Positions 7,395 to 14,710 of a DNA stretch of 21,949 nt are shown here, piece by piece. A program made the translations under genes and the position numbers. Location of the stretch: NCBI GenBank assembly GCA_046726215.1, contig JBKPAA010000068.1, positions 1 to 21,949 on the forward strand, written 5' to 3'. The number at the start of each line of letters is the position of its first letter. Position 1 is the stretch's first letter. This DNA is from DASQUK01 sp046726215 (lineage in GTDB: Bacteria; Actinomycetota; Acidimicrobiia; Acidimicrobiales; VFJN01). The notes under the pieces were generated by a model, which saw nothing but the letters and a program-made list of their open reading frames with translations, did no database searches and was not told the origin of the DNA.

Positions 7395-7420
7395 GGTACG
7401 ACAAGAAACAACCGGCCGGT

Positions 7421-7440
7421 GCGCCGGCGATCGCTGGCGC
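7421..7440. promoter_or_regulatory. Near-perfect 20-base palindrome upstream of the CHRD gene
   Basis: GCGCCGGCGATCGCTGGCGC is symmetrical except for one G/T position (7426/7435), with a perfect GCGATCGC centre. It lies 31 bases before the CHRD start codon. It could be an operator or an RNA hairpin in the leader. Confidence 0.3.
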
Positions 7441-7471
7441 CCCGAGGCCCTCGATACGAGGAGGAGGGGAA

Positions 7472-7996
7472 GTGAAGAGAGCTCGCGTCAAGATCGCGCT
7501 CGTCGCCGCCGCCGCCGGGGTGGTGGGTTTGGGGACGGTCGCAATGGCCTCCGACGGCAGCGACGAGAAGGTCAGGCTCACCGGTTACGAGGAGGTGCCG
7601 GCACTGTCCACGCCGGGGGCAGGTGAGTTCCGGGTGTCCGTCGCGAGCGACGAGATCCGCTACCGGCTGACGTTCAGCGGCCTCGAGACGGCGGCCACGC
7701 AGGCTCACATCCACTTCGAGAACGAGACCAACAACGGGAACATCGTCGTGTTCCTGTGCACCAACCTCGGTAACGGTCCGGCGGGCACGCAGGCCTGCCC
7801 CGCCGCCGGGGGAACCATCACCGGCACCATCACGGCGGCGGACGTGGGAGCCCTCGCGGCCGGGCAGGGCATTGCCGCAGGCGAGTTCGACGAGTTCGTT
7901 CGCGCCATCCGGGCGGGGGCGACCTACGTGAACGTGCACTCGGTCGGCCGCCCGACCGGCGAGATCCGGGCGCAACTCGAGGAAGGGGACGACTGA
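7472..7996 (+). CDS. Exported CHRD-domain protein
   Basis: 174 residues: signal peptide 1-27 (KRARVK, then a hydrophobic run ending VAMAS), followed by a single CHRD domain. Recognisable strands are VRLTGYEEVPALSTPGAGEF, YRLTFSGLETAATQAHIHF, NGNIVVFLC and YVNVHSVGRPTGEIRAQL. The His residues in AHIHF and VNVHS are characteristic of this domain. CHRD domains occur in chordin and in many bacterial exported proteins of unknown role. The GTG start follows a strong GAGGAGGGGA ribosome site. The two cysteines (in FLCTN and QACPA) could form a disulfide outside the cell. A strong hairpin follows the stop. Confidence 0.9.
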   Translation: MKRARVKIALVAAAAGVVGLGTVAMASDGSDEKVRLTGYEEVPALSTPGAGEFRVSVASDEIRYRLTFSGLETAATQAHIHFENETNNGNIVVFLCTNLGNGPAGTQACPAAGGTITGTITAADVGALAAGQGIAAGEFDEFVRAIRAGATYVNVHSVGRPTGEIRAQLEEGDD

Positions 7997-8007
7997 CAAG
8001 AATCGAC

Positions 8008-8048
8008 CGCCGGTCCGCCGCCCGCCCACCACGGGTGGCGGACCGGCG
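8008..8048. terminator. Strong bidirectional hairpin between converging genes
   Basis: Bases 8008-8024 pair with 8032-8048 in a continuous 17-pair stem (one G-T pair) with a seven-base loop (CCCACCA). The outer arms are GCCGGTCCGCC and GGCGGACCGGC. It lies 12 bases after the CHRD stop and 28 bases before the end of the leftward DUF1028 gene. It lacks a T-run, like many actinobacterial terminators. Confidence 0.7.
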
Positions 8049-8075
8049 TCGTCGGAACCCCGGGGTTCGACCCGC

Positions 8076-8972
8076 TCAGGTGAACACTGCGTCGATGGAC
8101 AGCCCCTCGGGCAGCGTCATGAACCCACTGTCGGCGAATCCCCGCACGATTACCTCCCACGTGGGCCGCTCGGCGACCAGCGCCCGCAACTCGGCCAGGC
8201 CGGCATCGGTGGCACCGGAGGCCAGCAGCGCGCCGGCTCGGACCAGCCGTAGGTTCTCCTCGCCGGGAAGGATCACGAGGGCGCCCTCGACCATGCGGAG
8301 GGCGGCGGCAGCATCGCCGGCCATCAGCTGATCAGAGGCGCGGTCGAAGCTCGCGAACGCGTCGGCGGCATCGAGCAGCTTCGCCAGCTCACCCAGCGGG
8401 TCCGGGCTTCGGTCGACGCGCAGGTCGACCACCGTGCCGCCGGCGGGCTCCTGCGGTGGCTCCCCCTCGACGACCAGCAGTGCCGCGGACATCCTGCCCC
8501 GTGCGTCTCCTCCGGCGGCCTCGCCGGCGTTGAGGGCGGCAAGGAGCCGCCGGGCCAGCGGCCCGGCGGAGCCGTCGAAGGCCGAGGCCATCGCCCCCCA
8601 GACCTCCGGGGTGCTCACCATGTTGGCCTGCGTGGTGAACCCCTCGCCGATCACGTGCCCGGCGTGATCCACGCACTGCTGGCCCGTCACGGCGGCGACC
8701 GTGCCGTCCGCGCCCACCACCCCGACCTGCCGTAGTTCGGCCGTCGGGTCGGTCGCTCGCGCGCCCGCCAGTGCGTCGCCGGCGCTCCTCCCCGCCCCCA
8801 GAGCGTCCAGGCAGCGCGGGCCGTACGCACGCTCGGCGAACGCCTGTGTCGCCACGGCACCGACACCCGGTCGCGCCCAGGGGACTATCGATCCCACGGC
8901 GAGGAAGCAGGTCTGCACCGCGACGCCGAGTTCGCCCGTCGAGTCGTCGCGAGCGACGATCGAGTACGTCAT
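8076..8972 (-). CDS. DUF1028 family protein, predicted Ntn-hydrolase-like
   Basis: 298 residues. The N-terminal two thirds carry DUF1028 hallmarks: MTYSIVARDDSTGELGVAVQT, VGAVATQAFAERAYGP, VIGEGFTTQANMVS, and GGDARGRMSAALLVV followed by VDLRVDRSPDPLGEL. The family is grouped with Ntn hydrolases; Thr2, exposed after Met removal, would be the candidate nucleophile (inference). The last 80 residues are helical and Ala/Leu-rich (TPR- or peptidoglycan-binding-like C-terminal region). No signal peptide is seen. The ATG is supported by GGGAGGTG upstream. It is the terminal gene of the leftward strand here, 144 bases downstream of the Rieske gene, and may have its own promoter. Substrate unknown. Confidence 0.87.
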   Translation of the reverse strand: MTYSIVARDDSTGELGVAVQTCFLAVGSIVPWARPGVGAVATQAFAERAYGPRCLDALGAGRSAGDALAGARATDPTAELRQVGVVGADGTVAAVTGQQCVDHAGHVIGEGFTTQANMVSTPEVWGAMASAFDGSAGPLARRLLAALNAGEAAGGDARGRMSAALLVVEGEPPQEPAGGTVVDLRVDRSPDPLGELAKLLDAADAFASFDRASDQLMAGDAAAALRMVEGALVILPGEENLRLVRAGALLASGATDAGLAELRALVAERPTWEVIVRGFADSGFMTLPEGLSIDAVFT

Positions 8973-9116
8973 GAGAACACCTCCCGCACCTACCGCTGAC
9001 GTCGCGGTTCGACGGCGTGGACGCTAAGGCGTCGACACCCGCGACACACGGCGCGCAGCGGCGGGCGCCGCGATCGGGACCATGGCGCGGCGATGCTGCG
9101 GCCGATCAGGGTGGCA

Positions 9117-10019
9117 TCAAGACGGCGGACGTCGCCTGGCTCGGATGCGCTCGCCGTCGACCCGCAGCTCGTAGGCAGGTTGGGTTGCAGTGGCGGGACC
9201 CCGCACGACGGTTCCGTCGGCCATCCGGAACGTGCTGCCGTGCCACGGGCAGCGGACGCATCCGTCGACCAGGACGCCCTCGTGCAGCGGGCCGGCCAGG
9301 TGGCTGCAGCGGTCGTACAGCGCTACCGGCCCGGTGTCGCCCTGGGCGGCGACCAGGGGTTCTCCGTCGAGGTGGGCCAGGGTCGGCTTCTCGCTGGTGA
9401 GCGGGCCCTCGACGCGGACCTCGGTCCAGTCCGTCGCCGCCGGTGCCGCCACCGCCTTGCTGACGCCGGCGCCGCGGCGGTAGACGAGATGGCCGCCGAG
9501 GAACGCGCCGGCGGTGGCCGCCGTGGCACCCGCGAGCCCAAGCAGCACCCCACGGAACCGGTGACCTCGGTGACGTGCGTGGTAGGAGAGGCCGTAGAGG
9601 GCCGTGGCGGCCAGGTTGGCGCCGGCGTGCACGACGCCGGTCCGGCGTTCGGGTGCGTTGAGGTCGGACCAGTCGGCCACCCCGGCGACCGCGGTCGGCA
9701 GGGCGGTGACGACCCCGAGCCCGACCAGGGCATCGGCCGCCGGCCGCGCTCGTCTCGTGCCGATGACGTCGAGTACGAAGGCGCTGGTCCAGAACCCGAT
9801 GGGCAGGTCGGTGAGCGGTGGGTGCAGCGGGTGGCCGAGCCACACGCCGTGCAGCAGGTCCTTGGCGGGACCGCTGGGGAGGGCGCCCCTGACGGCTCGG
9901 TGCACGGGGCCGGCGACGCGATCCAGCGCCGGGGTGGCCTCGAGCCGCTCGCCGAGGTTGCGGGGACCCGCGGCAGCCCCGCTCGTCCGGGCGCCGGCGT
10001 CGGAGACGCGATTGCTCAT
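9117..10019 (-). CDS. DUF2231 membrane domain fused to a Rieske [2Fe-2S] domain
   Basis: 300 residues. Residues about 52-185 form a DUF2231 domain with the LGHPLHPPLTDLPIGFW motif and about four hydrophobic helices. Residues about 198-295 are a Rieske ferredoxin domain with ligands C238-x-H240 (DRCSHL) and C257-x2-H260 (CPWHG), so the cluster site is complete. This is a membrane-anchored electron-transfer protein; the partner is unknown. It lies 85 bases downstream of an FAD ferredoxin-reductase-like gene on the same strand, which suggests an electron pair. The ATG has AAGGA about six bases upstream. The cluster would sit on the cytoplasmic side if the four-helix count holds, but topology is not certain. 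Confidence 0.9.
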   Translation of the reverse strand: MSNRVSDAGARTSGAAAGPRNLGERLEATPALDRVAGPVHRAVRGALPSGPAKDLLHGVWLGHPLHPPLTDLPIGFWTSAFVLDVIGTRRARPAADALVGLGVVTALPTAVAGVADWSDLNAPERRTGVVHAGANLAATALYGLSYHARHRGHRFRGVLLGLAGATAATAGAFLGGHLVYRRGAGVSKAVAAPAATDWTEVRVEGPLTSEKPTLAHLDGEPLVAAQGDTGPVALYDRCSHLAGPLHEGVLVDGCVRCPWHGSTFRMADGTVVRGPATATQPAYELRVDGERIRARRRPPS

Positions 10020-10104
10020 GCTGTCCTTGTACCCGGGGCCGCGGTCGATAGAACGAGGACCCGATCAGGCCGAGTCCGGGAGCGACGCGCCGCCGGCTGC
10101 AGCC

Positions 10105-11334
10105 CTAGCCGGTGCTGGCGCCGACCACGTCGCCGAGCGCCACGTCCTCGTCGGTGAGCCGACCGAGATCCACCCGCCGCTTCGCGGACACGATCGCCTT
10201 CAGGTCCTCGATCACGTCCCAGACGTTCACGTTCATGGCCGCGGTCACCACGCCGTCGCGATGCCAGAAGGCGACGAACCGGCGCGCATCCAGGTCGCCT
10301 CGAACGACCACGGCGTCGCCCGGGTCGCTCAGGCCCACGTACTCCATACCCAGGTCGTACTGGTCGGAGAAGAAATACGGCAGCCGGTCGTACACCTCCT
10401 GTCCGGCGGCCGCGTTCTTGCCCGCCGTCATCCCCTGGTTGAGGGCGTTGGCCCAATGCTCGACGCGCACGTGCCGGCGGTAGTGGGGATGCCAGGCGCT
10501 GGCGACGTCGCCTGCCGCGTAGATCCCGGGGACGCTGGTCTCGAGGTGCTGATCCACGACGATCCCGTCGTCGATCGCCAGGCCGGCGGCACCCGCGACC
10601 TCGGTCCGTGGTGTCACGCCGATGCCGACGACGACGAGGTCGGCCGCCTCGGTGCCGCCGTCGGTGAGCACGACCTCGTCGACGGCGGTGGCGCCGCGCA
10701 GCTCACGCACGCCGACGCCGAGGCGGAGCCGCACGCCGTGGTCGGCGTGCAGGTGGCGGAACGCCTCGCCGACGACGTCGCCCAGCACGCGCCGCAGCGG
10801 GACGGCCGAAGGGTCGATGAGCACCACGTCGGCACCCATCTGCCGGGCCGATGCCGCAACCTCGGAGCCGATCCAGCCGGCGCCGATCACCGCGACCCGG
10901 GAGGCGCCGCGAATGGCGTCGCGGAGCCGGTTGGAGTCGTCGAGGCTGCGTAGGTAGCGCACTCCCTCGAGCTCGGCGCCCGGCACGGCCAGGCGGCGCG
11001 GTTCGGCGCCGGTCGCCAGGATCGCGGCATCGAACGGCGTGGCGTCGCCCGCGGCCACCTCGACCCGGCGGGCGCCGATGTCGAGCCCGGCCACGCGGCC
11101 GGTGACGAGCTCGATGTCGTGGTCGTCGTAGAAACCGTCGGGGTGCACTCGGGCCGACACGGGCGCGGCCTCTCCCCGCAGGACCGCCTTGGACAGTGGT
11201 GGGCGCTCGTACGGTGGGACGGCCTCGTCGCCGATGAGGACGATGCGGCCGTTGTAGCCGGCGTTCCTGGCGGCCTCCGCCGCCTTGGCGCCGGCCACGC
11301 TGGCGCCGACGATGGCAAGTGTTCGGTCGGTCAT
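10105..11334 (-). CDS. FAD-dependent NAD(P)H oxidoreductase (ferredoxin/rubredoxin reductase-like)
   Basis: 409 residues. The FAD dinucleotide fold starts at VGASVAGAKAAEAAR (about 8-22). The PYERPPLSK segment typical of ferredoxin reductases follows, then the NAD(P)H fold (VIGAGWIGSEVAAS, about 145-158). Next are the FAD-closing motif VPGIYAAGDVAS and the reductase C-terminal domain (RVEHWANALNQGMTAGKNAAG ... FFSDQYDLGMEYVG). It should pass electrons from NAD(P)H to a ferredoxin, rubredoxin or Rieske protein. The frame is open 25 codons further upstream, but ATG 11334 starts just before the first FAD strand and has GAGGAG upstream. It begins 37 bases after folE ends and most likely shares its transcript. 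Confidence 0.92.
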   Translation of the reverse strand: MTDRTLAIVGASVAGAKAAEAARNAGYNGRIVLIGDEAVPPYERPPLSKAVLRGEAAPVSARVHPDGFYDDHDIELVTGRVAGLDIGARRVEVAAGDATPFDAAILATGAEPRRLAVPGAELEGVRYLRSLDDSNRLRDAIRGASRVAVIGAGWIGSEVAASARQMGADVVLIDPSAVPLRRVLGDVVGEAFRHLHADHGVRLRLGVGVRELRGATAVDEVVLTDGGTEAADLVVVGIGVTPRTEVAGAAGLAIDDGIVVDQHLETSVPGIYAAGDVASAWHPHYRRHVRVEHWANALNQGMTAGKNAAAGQEVYDRLPYFFSDQYDLGMEYVGLSDPGDAVVVRGDLDARRFVAFWHRDGVVTAAMNVNVWDVIEDLKAIVSAKRRVDLGRLTDEDVALGDVVGASTG

Positions 11335-11371
11335 CCCTGGTACTCCTCGGTGATGCGCACGATTGATGGGG

Positions 11372-12001
11372 TCACGGGTGGACTCCGGTGAGAGTGAAGA
11401 ACTCGGCACGCGTCGACGGGTCCTCCCGGAGCAGCCCGTGCAGCGCCGAAGTCACGGTGCGCGACCCGTCGGCCTGCACGCCGCGGATCGACATGCACAG
11501 GTGCTCGGCCTCGAGCACCACACCGACGCCCTTGGGGTCGAGGTGGGCCTGGAGCCAGTCGGCCACCTGCTTGGTCAGCCGTTCCTGGGCTTGCAAGCCA
11601 CGGGCGAAGAGCTCGACGACTCGTGCCAGCTTGGACAGCCCAAGGATGCGCTCGCCGGGCAGGTAGCCGATGTGGGCAACCCCCTTGAACGGCAGCAGGT
11701 GGTGTTGACAGAGCGAGTGGAACGGGATGTCGCGTGCCAGGACCAGTTCGTCGTAGCCCTCGTCGTTGGGGAACGTGGTCAGGCTGAACTCGCGGGGCGT
11801 GAGCAGCTCTGCGTACGCGGCGGCCACGCGCCGGGGGGTCTCCCGCATGTGCTCGTCACCTGGATGCTGCCCGAGGGCGGCCAACAGGTCGCCAACGGCT
11901 TGCTCGGCGGCGGCCAAGTCGATGTTCGATCCGCCGCGAACGAGGCGCAGCTCGGGCCGACCCGTGTCGGCGGCGTCGATGGTCGTGGCGGCGATGCTCA
12001 T
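11372..12001 (-). CDS. folE: GTP cyclohydrolase I
   Basis: 209 residues. It converts GTP to 7,8-dihydroneopterin triphosphate, the entry step to folate and tetrahydropterins. Zinc ligands are visible: C98 and H101 in SLCQHHLLPFKG, and C169 in AEHLCMSIRGV. Other family segments are HMRETPRRVAAAYAELL, YLPGERILGLSKLARVVELFARGLQAQERLT and SRTVTSALHG. I chose ATG 12001 because GGAGGG lies seven bases upstream. An upstream ATG at 12052 would place a perfect hairpin inside the gene and add a proline-rich leader. No other folate genes are adjacent; instead it sits between a DoxX-like gene and an FAD reductase, opposite an Fe-S-type regulator. This suggests a special-purpose copy, though a second folE cannot be seen from here. 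Confidence 0.95.
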   Translation of the reverse strand: MSIAATTIDAADTGRPELRLVRGGSNIDLAAAEQAVGDLLAALGQHPGDEHMRETPRRVAAAYAELLTPREFSLTTFPNDEGYDELVLARDIPFHSLCQHHLLPFKGVAHIGYLPGERILGLSKLARVVELFARGLQAQERLTKQVADWLQAHLDPKGVGVVLEAEHLCMSIRGVQADGSRTVTSALHGLLREDPSTRAEFFTLTGVHP

Positions 12002-12024
12002 GCCGGGTCCCTCCGGGGGCGTCG

Positions 12025-12050
12025 GCCGGAGCCGGGGGTCCGGCTCCGGC
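12025..12050 (-). terminator. Perfect 11-pair hairpin between the DoxX-like gene and folE
   Basis: GCCGGAGCCGG (12025-12035) and CCGGCTCCGGC (12040-12050) form an 11-pair stem with a four-base loop. It lies 22 bases after the DoxX-like stop and 23 bases before the folE ATG. It may terminate, attenuate or protect the message between the two genes. There is no T-run on the minus strand. Confidence 0.5.
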
Positions 12051-12072
12051 ACGCGGGCAGGTACGTGACGGG

Positions 12073-12531
12073 CTACCGGGTGGTGGCCGGGTGTTCGAAC
12101 GCGGTGGCGAGCCGGGCCAGCGCCAGAGCGCCGACCAGCAACCCGAAGTCCCGCAACGCGATGTCGTAGAAGTCCGCCTGCAGCAGCAGGTTGACGATGA
12201 TCCCCGCGAGCCAGGCGGCCACCAGGTAGCCGCCGAACCTCGGTCGGACCGCGACGACGACGCCGGCCACGATCTCGATGACGCCGACGACGAGCATCGC
12301 CTGATGCGCGTTGCCCGGGATCAGGTCGTTGATCTCAGGTGCGAGGTAGATGCGCCAGTCGACGAGCCAGTCGAGGAACTTGTCGAGCCCGAAGAGGATC
12401 GGGGCGACGGTGAACCCGACGCGCAGCAGGGTGAAGGCCTGGAAGGCCGGGTTGGTCAGTTGCGCGCCGACGGTCGCAGGCGGGACGGCCGTGTGGGGGA
12501 CGCCGGTGTGGGGAACGTTGACCGAGGCCAT
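12073..12531 (-). CDS. DoxX-like integral membrane protein
   Basis: 152 residues with four predicted membrane helices (about 33-55, 76-96, 101-120 and 125-146) after a Pro/Val/His-rich N-terminus containing a short repeat, VPHTGVPHTAV. The segment LLRVGFTVAPILFGLDKFLDW and the following layout match DoxX-like small membrane proteins. These often accompany redox and oxidative-stress genes; a direct enzymatic role is unproven. The ATG has a very strong AAGGAGGAGG ribosome site. It is the first gene of the leftward DoxX-folE-reductase set and starts 91 bases from the divergent regulator. Confidence 0.85.
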   Translation of the reverse strand: MASVNVPHTGVPHTAVPPATVGAQLTNPAFQAFTLLRVGFTVAPILFGLDKFLDWLVDWRIYLAPEINDLIPGNAHQAMLVVGVIEIVAGVVVAVRPRFGGYLVAAWLAGIIVNLLLQADFYDIALRDFGLLVGALALARLATAFEHPATTR

Positions 12532-12545
12532 CAGACGAACCTCCT

Positions 12546-12597
12546 CCTTCTAAATACCGATGATGTTGACGATAGAAGGCCAGAGTTGTTGCGTCAA
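12546..12597 (-). promoter_or_regulatory. Promoter and nested inverted repeats for the DoxX-folE unit
   Basis: On the minus strand, TTGACG (12597-12592), a 17-base spacer and TATCGT (12574-12569) make a good promoter for the DoxX-like gene. Two perfect inverted repeats overlap it. One is TTGACG/CGTCAA (12566-12571 and 12592-12597); the other is CCTTCTA/TAGAAGG (12546-12552 and 12573-12579). Each has a 20-base spacer. They are candidate operators for the divergent regulator at 12623. Confidence 0.55.
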
Positions 12598-12616
12598 GTC
12601 AATTCTGTTTTAGAAT
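12589..12616 (+). promoter_or_regulatory. Leaderless promoter of the COG2345-type regulator
   Basis: TTGCGT (12589-12594), a 16-base spacer and TAGAAT (12611-12616) place the transcript start at or next to the ATG at 12623; there is no ribosome site. The inverted repeat ATTCT-N5-AGAAT (12602-12616) covers the -10 and could serve autoregulation. Confidence 0.55.
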
Positions 12617-12622
12617 CCCCGC

Positions 12623-13324
12623 ATGAGCGATGTGCCGTTCGTCGATCGGGTCCATGGCGTCGCCGCCCTTGACCACCCGGTGACGCAGTCCGTGTACCTA
12701 CTGCTGGCCGAGCGCGGCGAGGTGAGCCGTGACGCGACCGCCGAGGCCCTCGACCTGGCTCGCTCGGTGGCCGCCTTTCACCTAGACAAGCTCGTCGACG
12801 CCGGGCTCGCCGACGTTCGCTACGAGCGGCTCACCGGCCGCTCCGGACCGGGCGCCGGCCGGACGGCCAAGGTCTACCGGCGCTCCGAGAAGGAGGTCGG
12901 CGTGTCCCTCCCCGAGCGTCGCTACGACCTCGCGGGGGGGCTGCTTGCCGAGGCCGTCGAGCGATCATCGAACGATGGCGTGCCGGTCCGCGGGGCGCTG
13001 CGCAGAGCCGCCACCGAGGCGGGCCGGCGTATCGGTGAAGCCGTCCGCGCCGCTGCCGGCCTGCGTTCCGGTCGCGCCAGGCGTCGGGACGCGCTGGTCG
13101 GCGTGCTCGAGCGCCACGGCTACGAACCGCACCAGCGCGGCGGTGAGATCGTCCTCACCAACTGTCCCTTCCACGCGCTCGCGGAGCAGCACCGCGACCT
13201 GGTGTGCGGCATGAACCTCGAGTTGCTCTCCGGCGTGATCGACGGCGCCGACGGCGCCGACGTGCTCGAGGCCCGTCTCGACCCTCAACCCGGATACTGC
13301 TGCGTACGCATGAAGGCGAGCTGA
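12623..13324 (+). CDS. COG2345-type (ArsR/SufR-like) transcriptional regulator with C-terminal cysteines
   Basis: 233 residues. An N-terminal winged helix (about 18-85) includes RDATAEALDLARSVAAFHL as recognition region and a basic wing (GRSGPGAGRTAKVYR). The C-terminal part holds NCPFHALAEQH (C181), LVCGMNLEL (C195) and PGYCCVRM (C226, C227). This is the cysteine layout of COG2345/SufR-like regulators, which are thought or shown to bind an Fe-S cluster and sense redox or iron. It is divergent from the DoxX-folE-FAD reductase set and is the obvious candidate to control it. The last 40 bases overlap the end of the converging GTP cyclohydrolase II fusion gene. The message is probably leaderless. 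Confidence 0.88.
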   Translation: MSDVPFVDRVHGVAALDHPVTQSVYLLLAERGEVSRDATAEALDLARSVAAFHLDKLVDAGLADVRYERLTGRSGPGAGRTAKVYRRSEKEVGVSLPERRYDLAGGLLAEAVERSSNDGVPVRGALRRAATEAGRRIGEAVRAAAGLRSGRARRRDALVGVLERHGYEPHQRGGEIVLTNCPFHALAEQHRDLVCGMNLELLSGVIDGADGADVLEARLDPQPGYCCVRMKAS

Positions 13325-14691
13325 GGCGGCGAGTGGCGGTCGGCGGCCGAGATGTCCCCGGCGAGGACCACATCGTCACCCAGGACGTGCATCGACCTGT
13401 TCACGAGCCGGATGCCGTCCGCGATCGAGGTGACGCCGAGCGGGCCGACTGCCTCGGTGCCCTGGCCGATGATGGTGGGTGCCACGGCCACGATCAGGCG
13501 GTCGACGACGCCGGCGCTCAGCAGCGACGTGATGACTCGCGCCCCGCCCTCGACGAGCAGCGTCTCGACACCGGCGCTCCGCAGTGCCCCCAGTGCGGGG
13601 CCGATGTCGACGCCGTGGGCGCCCGCAGGCAGGACATTGACGCCGATCCGTCGGGTCGCGAGCGAGCCGCGCCGAGCGGGGTCGGACCGCTCGGTCGTGA
13701 GGATCGTGGTCGCGGCGTCGGTGCCGAGGATCTTGGCCCGGTCAGGGACGCGAAGCGTCGAATCGAGCACCACGCGCAACGGCGACGCGCCGGGAACCAT
13801 GCGCACCGTGAGCTGGGGATCATCCTGGAGAACGGTGCCGACCCCGACCAGCACTGCGTCGCACGCCGCGCGCAGGGCGTGCGAGGCCCGCCGTTCAGCC
13901 TCACCGCTGATCCAGCGCGCGTCGCCGGTCGCCGTGGCGATCCGCCCGTCGAGCGTCTGGGCGAACTTGAGCACGACGAACGGTCGCTCCGCCGGCGCCG
14001 CGACTGACCCGATCAGGCCGCTGATGTCGACGGCCGGCGACGGGGCGAGCGGCACGTCCCCGACGGTATCGCCCGCAGGTCGCACGTGCCCGAGTCGACG
14101 CTCCTTCGTCCGCAGGTAGCCGAGATTGCGGCTGTGAGGCGCAGTGGCCAGCGGCTCGACGGAGATCACGTCGACGCCACATCTCCGCAGGCCGTCCACC
14201 TTTTGCGGGTTGTTCGTGAGGAGGCGGACCGAGCGCACGCCGAGGGCCTCCAGCACGGCCGCGGCATCGGTGTACTCCCGGGCGTCGACGGCGAGGCCGA
14301 GCGCCAGGTTGGCGTCGAGCGTGTCGGCGCCGCGGTCCTGCTCGGCGTACGACCGCAGCTTGTTCACGAGGCCTATGCCCCGGCCCTCGTGACCCGTCGC
14401 GTAGACGAGGACGCCCCGCCCGGCGGCACCGATCGCGCGCAGGCCCAGCTGCAGTTGGACACCGCAGTCACAACGCAGCGACCCGAGCGCGTCGCCGGTC
14501 AGGCATTCGGAGTGAACCCTGGTCACGACGCCGTCGTCGCCGTCGACGTCGCCCTTCACGAGGGCCAGGTAGACCGCTCCCGAGGCGCACTCGAAGGCGT
14601 GAGCCTCGAACAGGCCCGCCGACGTGGGGAGCGGCACGGTGACCAGCTTCCGCGGCGGGCTACCACCGACGTTTGCCCCGTCGCGCGGCAC
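13285..14691 (-). CDS. GTP cyclohydrolase II - RibD-type reductase fusion
   Basis: 468 residues from GTG 14691. Residues about 18-190 are GTP cyclohydrolase II: RVHSECLTGDALGSLRCDC (zinc C63, C74, C76) and GHEGRGIGLVNKLRSY. Residues about 237-450 are a RibD C-terminal (DHFR-fold) reductase: LKFAQTLDGRIAT, WISGEAERRASHALRA, DAVLVGVGTVLQDDPQLT, LVEGGARVITSLL and APTIIGQG. The first domain opens GTP to 2,5-diamino-6-ribosylaminopyrimidinone phosphate; the second would reduce the ribosyl side chain. The RibD deaminase and the RibB (DHBP synthase) domain are both absent. It lies beside dehydrogenase, PTPS-like and glycosyltransferase genes. The start could also be GTG 14637 (GGAAG upstream); I preferred 14691 because a -10 box lies seven bases upstream. 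Confidence 0.9.
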   Translation of the reverse strand: MPRDGANVGGSPPRKLVTVPLPTSAGLFEAHAFECASGAVYLALVKGDVDGDDGVVTRVHSECLTGDALGSLRCDCGVQLQLGLRAIGAAGRGVLVYATGHEGRGIGLVNKLRSYAEQDRGADTLDANLALGLAVDAREYTDAAAVLEALGVRSVRLLTNNPQKVDGLRRCGVDVISVEPLATAPHSRNLGYLRTKERRLGHVRPAGDTVGDVPLAPSPAVDISGLIGSVAAPAERPFVVLKFAQTLDGRIATATGDARWISGEAERRASHALRAACDAVLVGVGTVLQDDPQLTVRMVPGASPLRVVLDSTLRVPDRAKILGTDAATTILTTERSDPARRGSLATRRIGVNVLPAGAHGVDIGPALGALRSAGVETLLVEGGARVITSLLSAGVVDRLIVAVAPTIIGQGTEAVGPLGVTSIADGIRLVNRSMHVLGDDVVLAGDISAADRHSPPQLAFMRTQQYPG

Positions 14692-14698
14692 CCGAAGC

Positions 14699-14704
14699 AG
14701 GATA
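14699..14704 (-). promoter_or_regulatory. Possible leaderless -10 box of the GCHII-RibD fusion gene
   Basis: TATCCT on the minus strand ends seven bases before GTG 14691, the spacing expected when transcription starts at the start codon. The -35 region is poor. It lies in the 19-base divergent gap with the dehydrogenase gene, so control of both genes would be packed tightly. Confidence 0.35.
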
Positions 14705-14710
14705 GGGGGC

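Noticed and set aside
9604..10953. Plus-strand open frame of 449 codons opposite the Rieske and FAD reductase genes
   Set aside because: Antisense shadow; the minus strand carries complete cofactor motifs.
12491..12513. GTGTGGGG direct repeat in the 5' part of the DoxX-like gene
   Set aside because: It encodes the short VPHT repeat of the N-terminus and is too short to call a separate repeat element.
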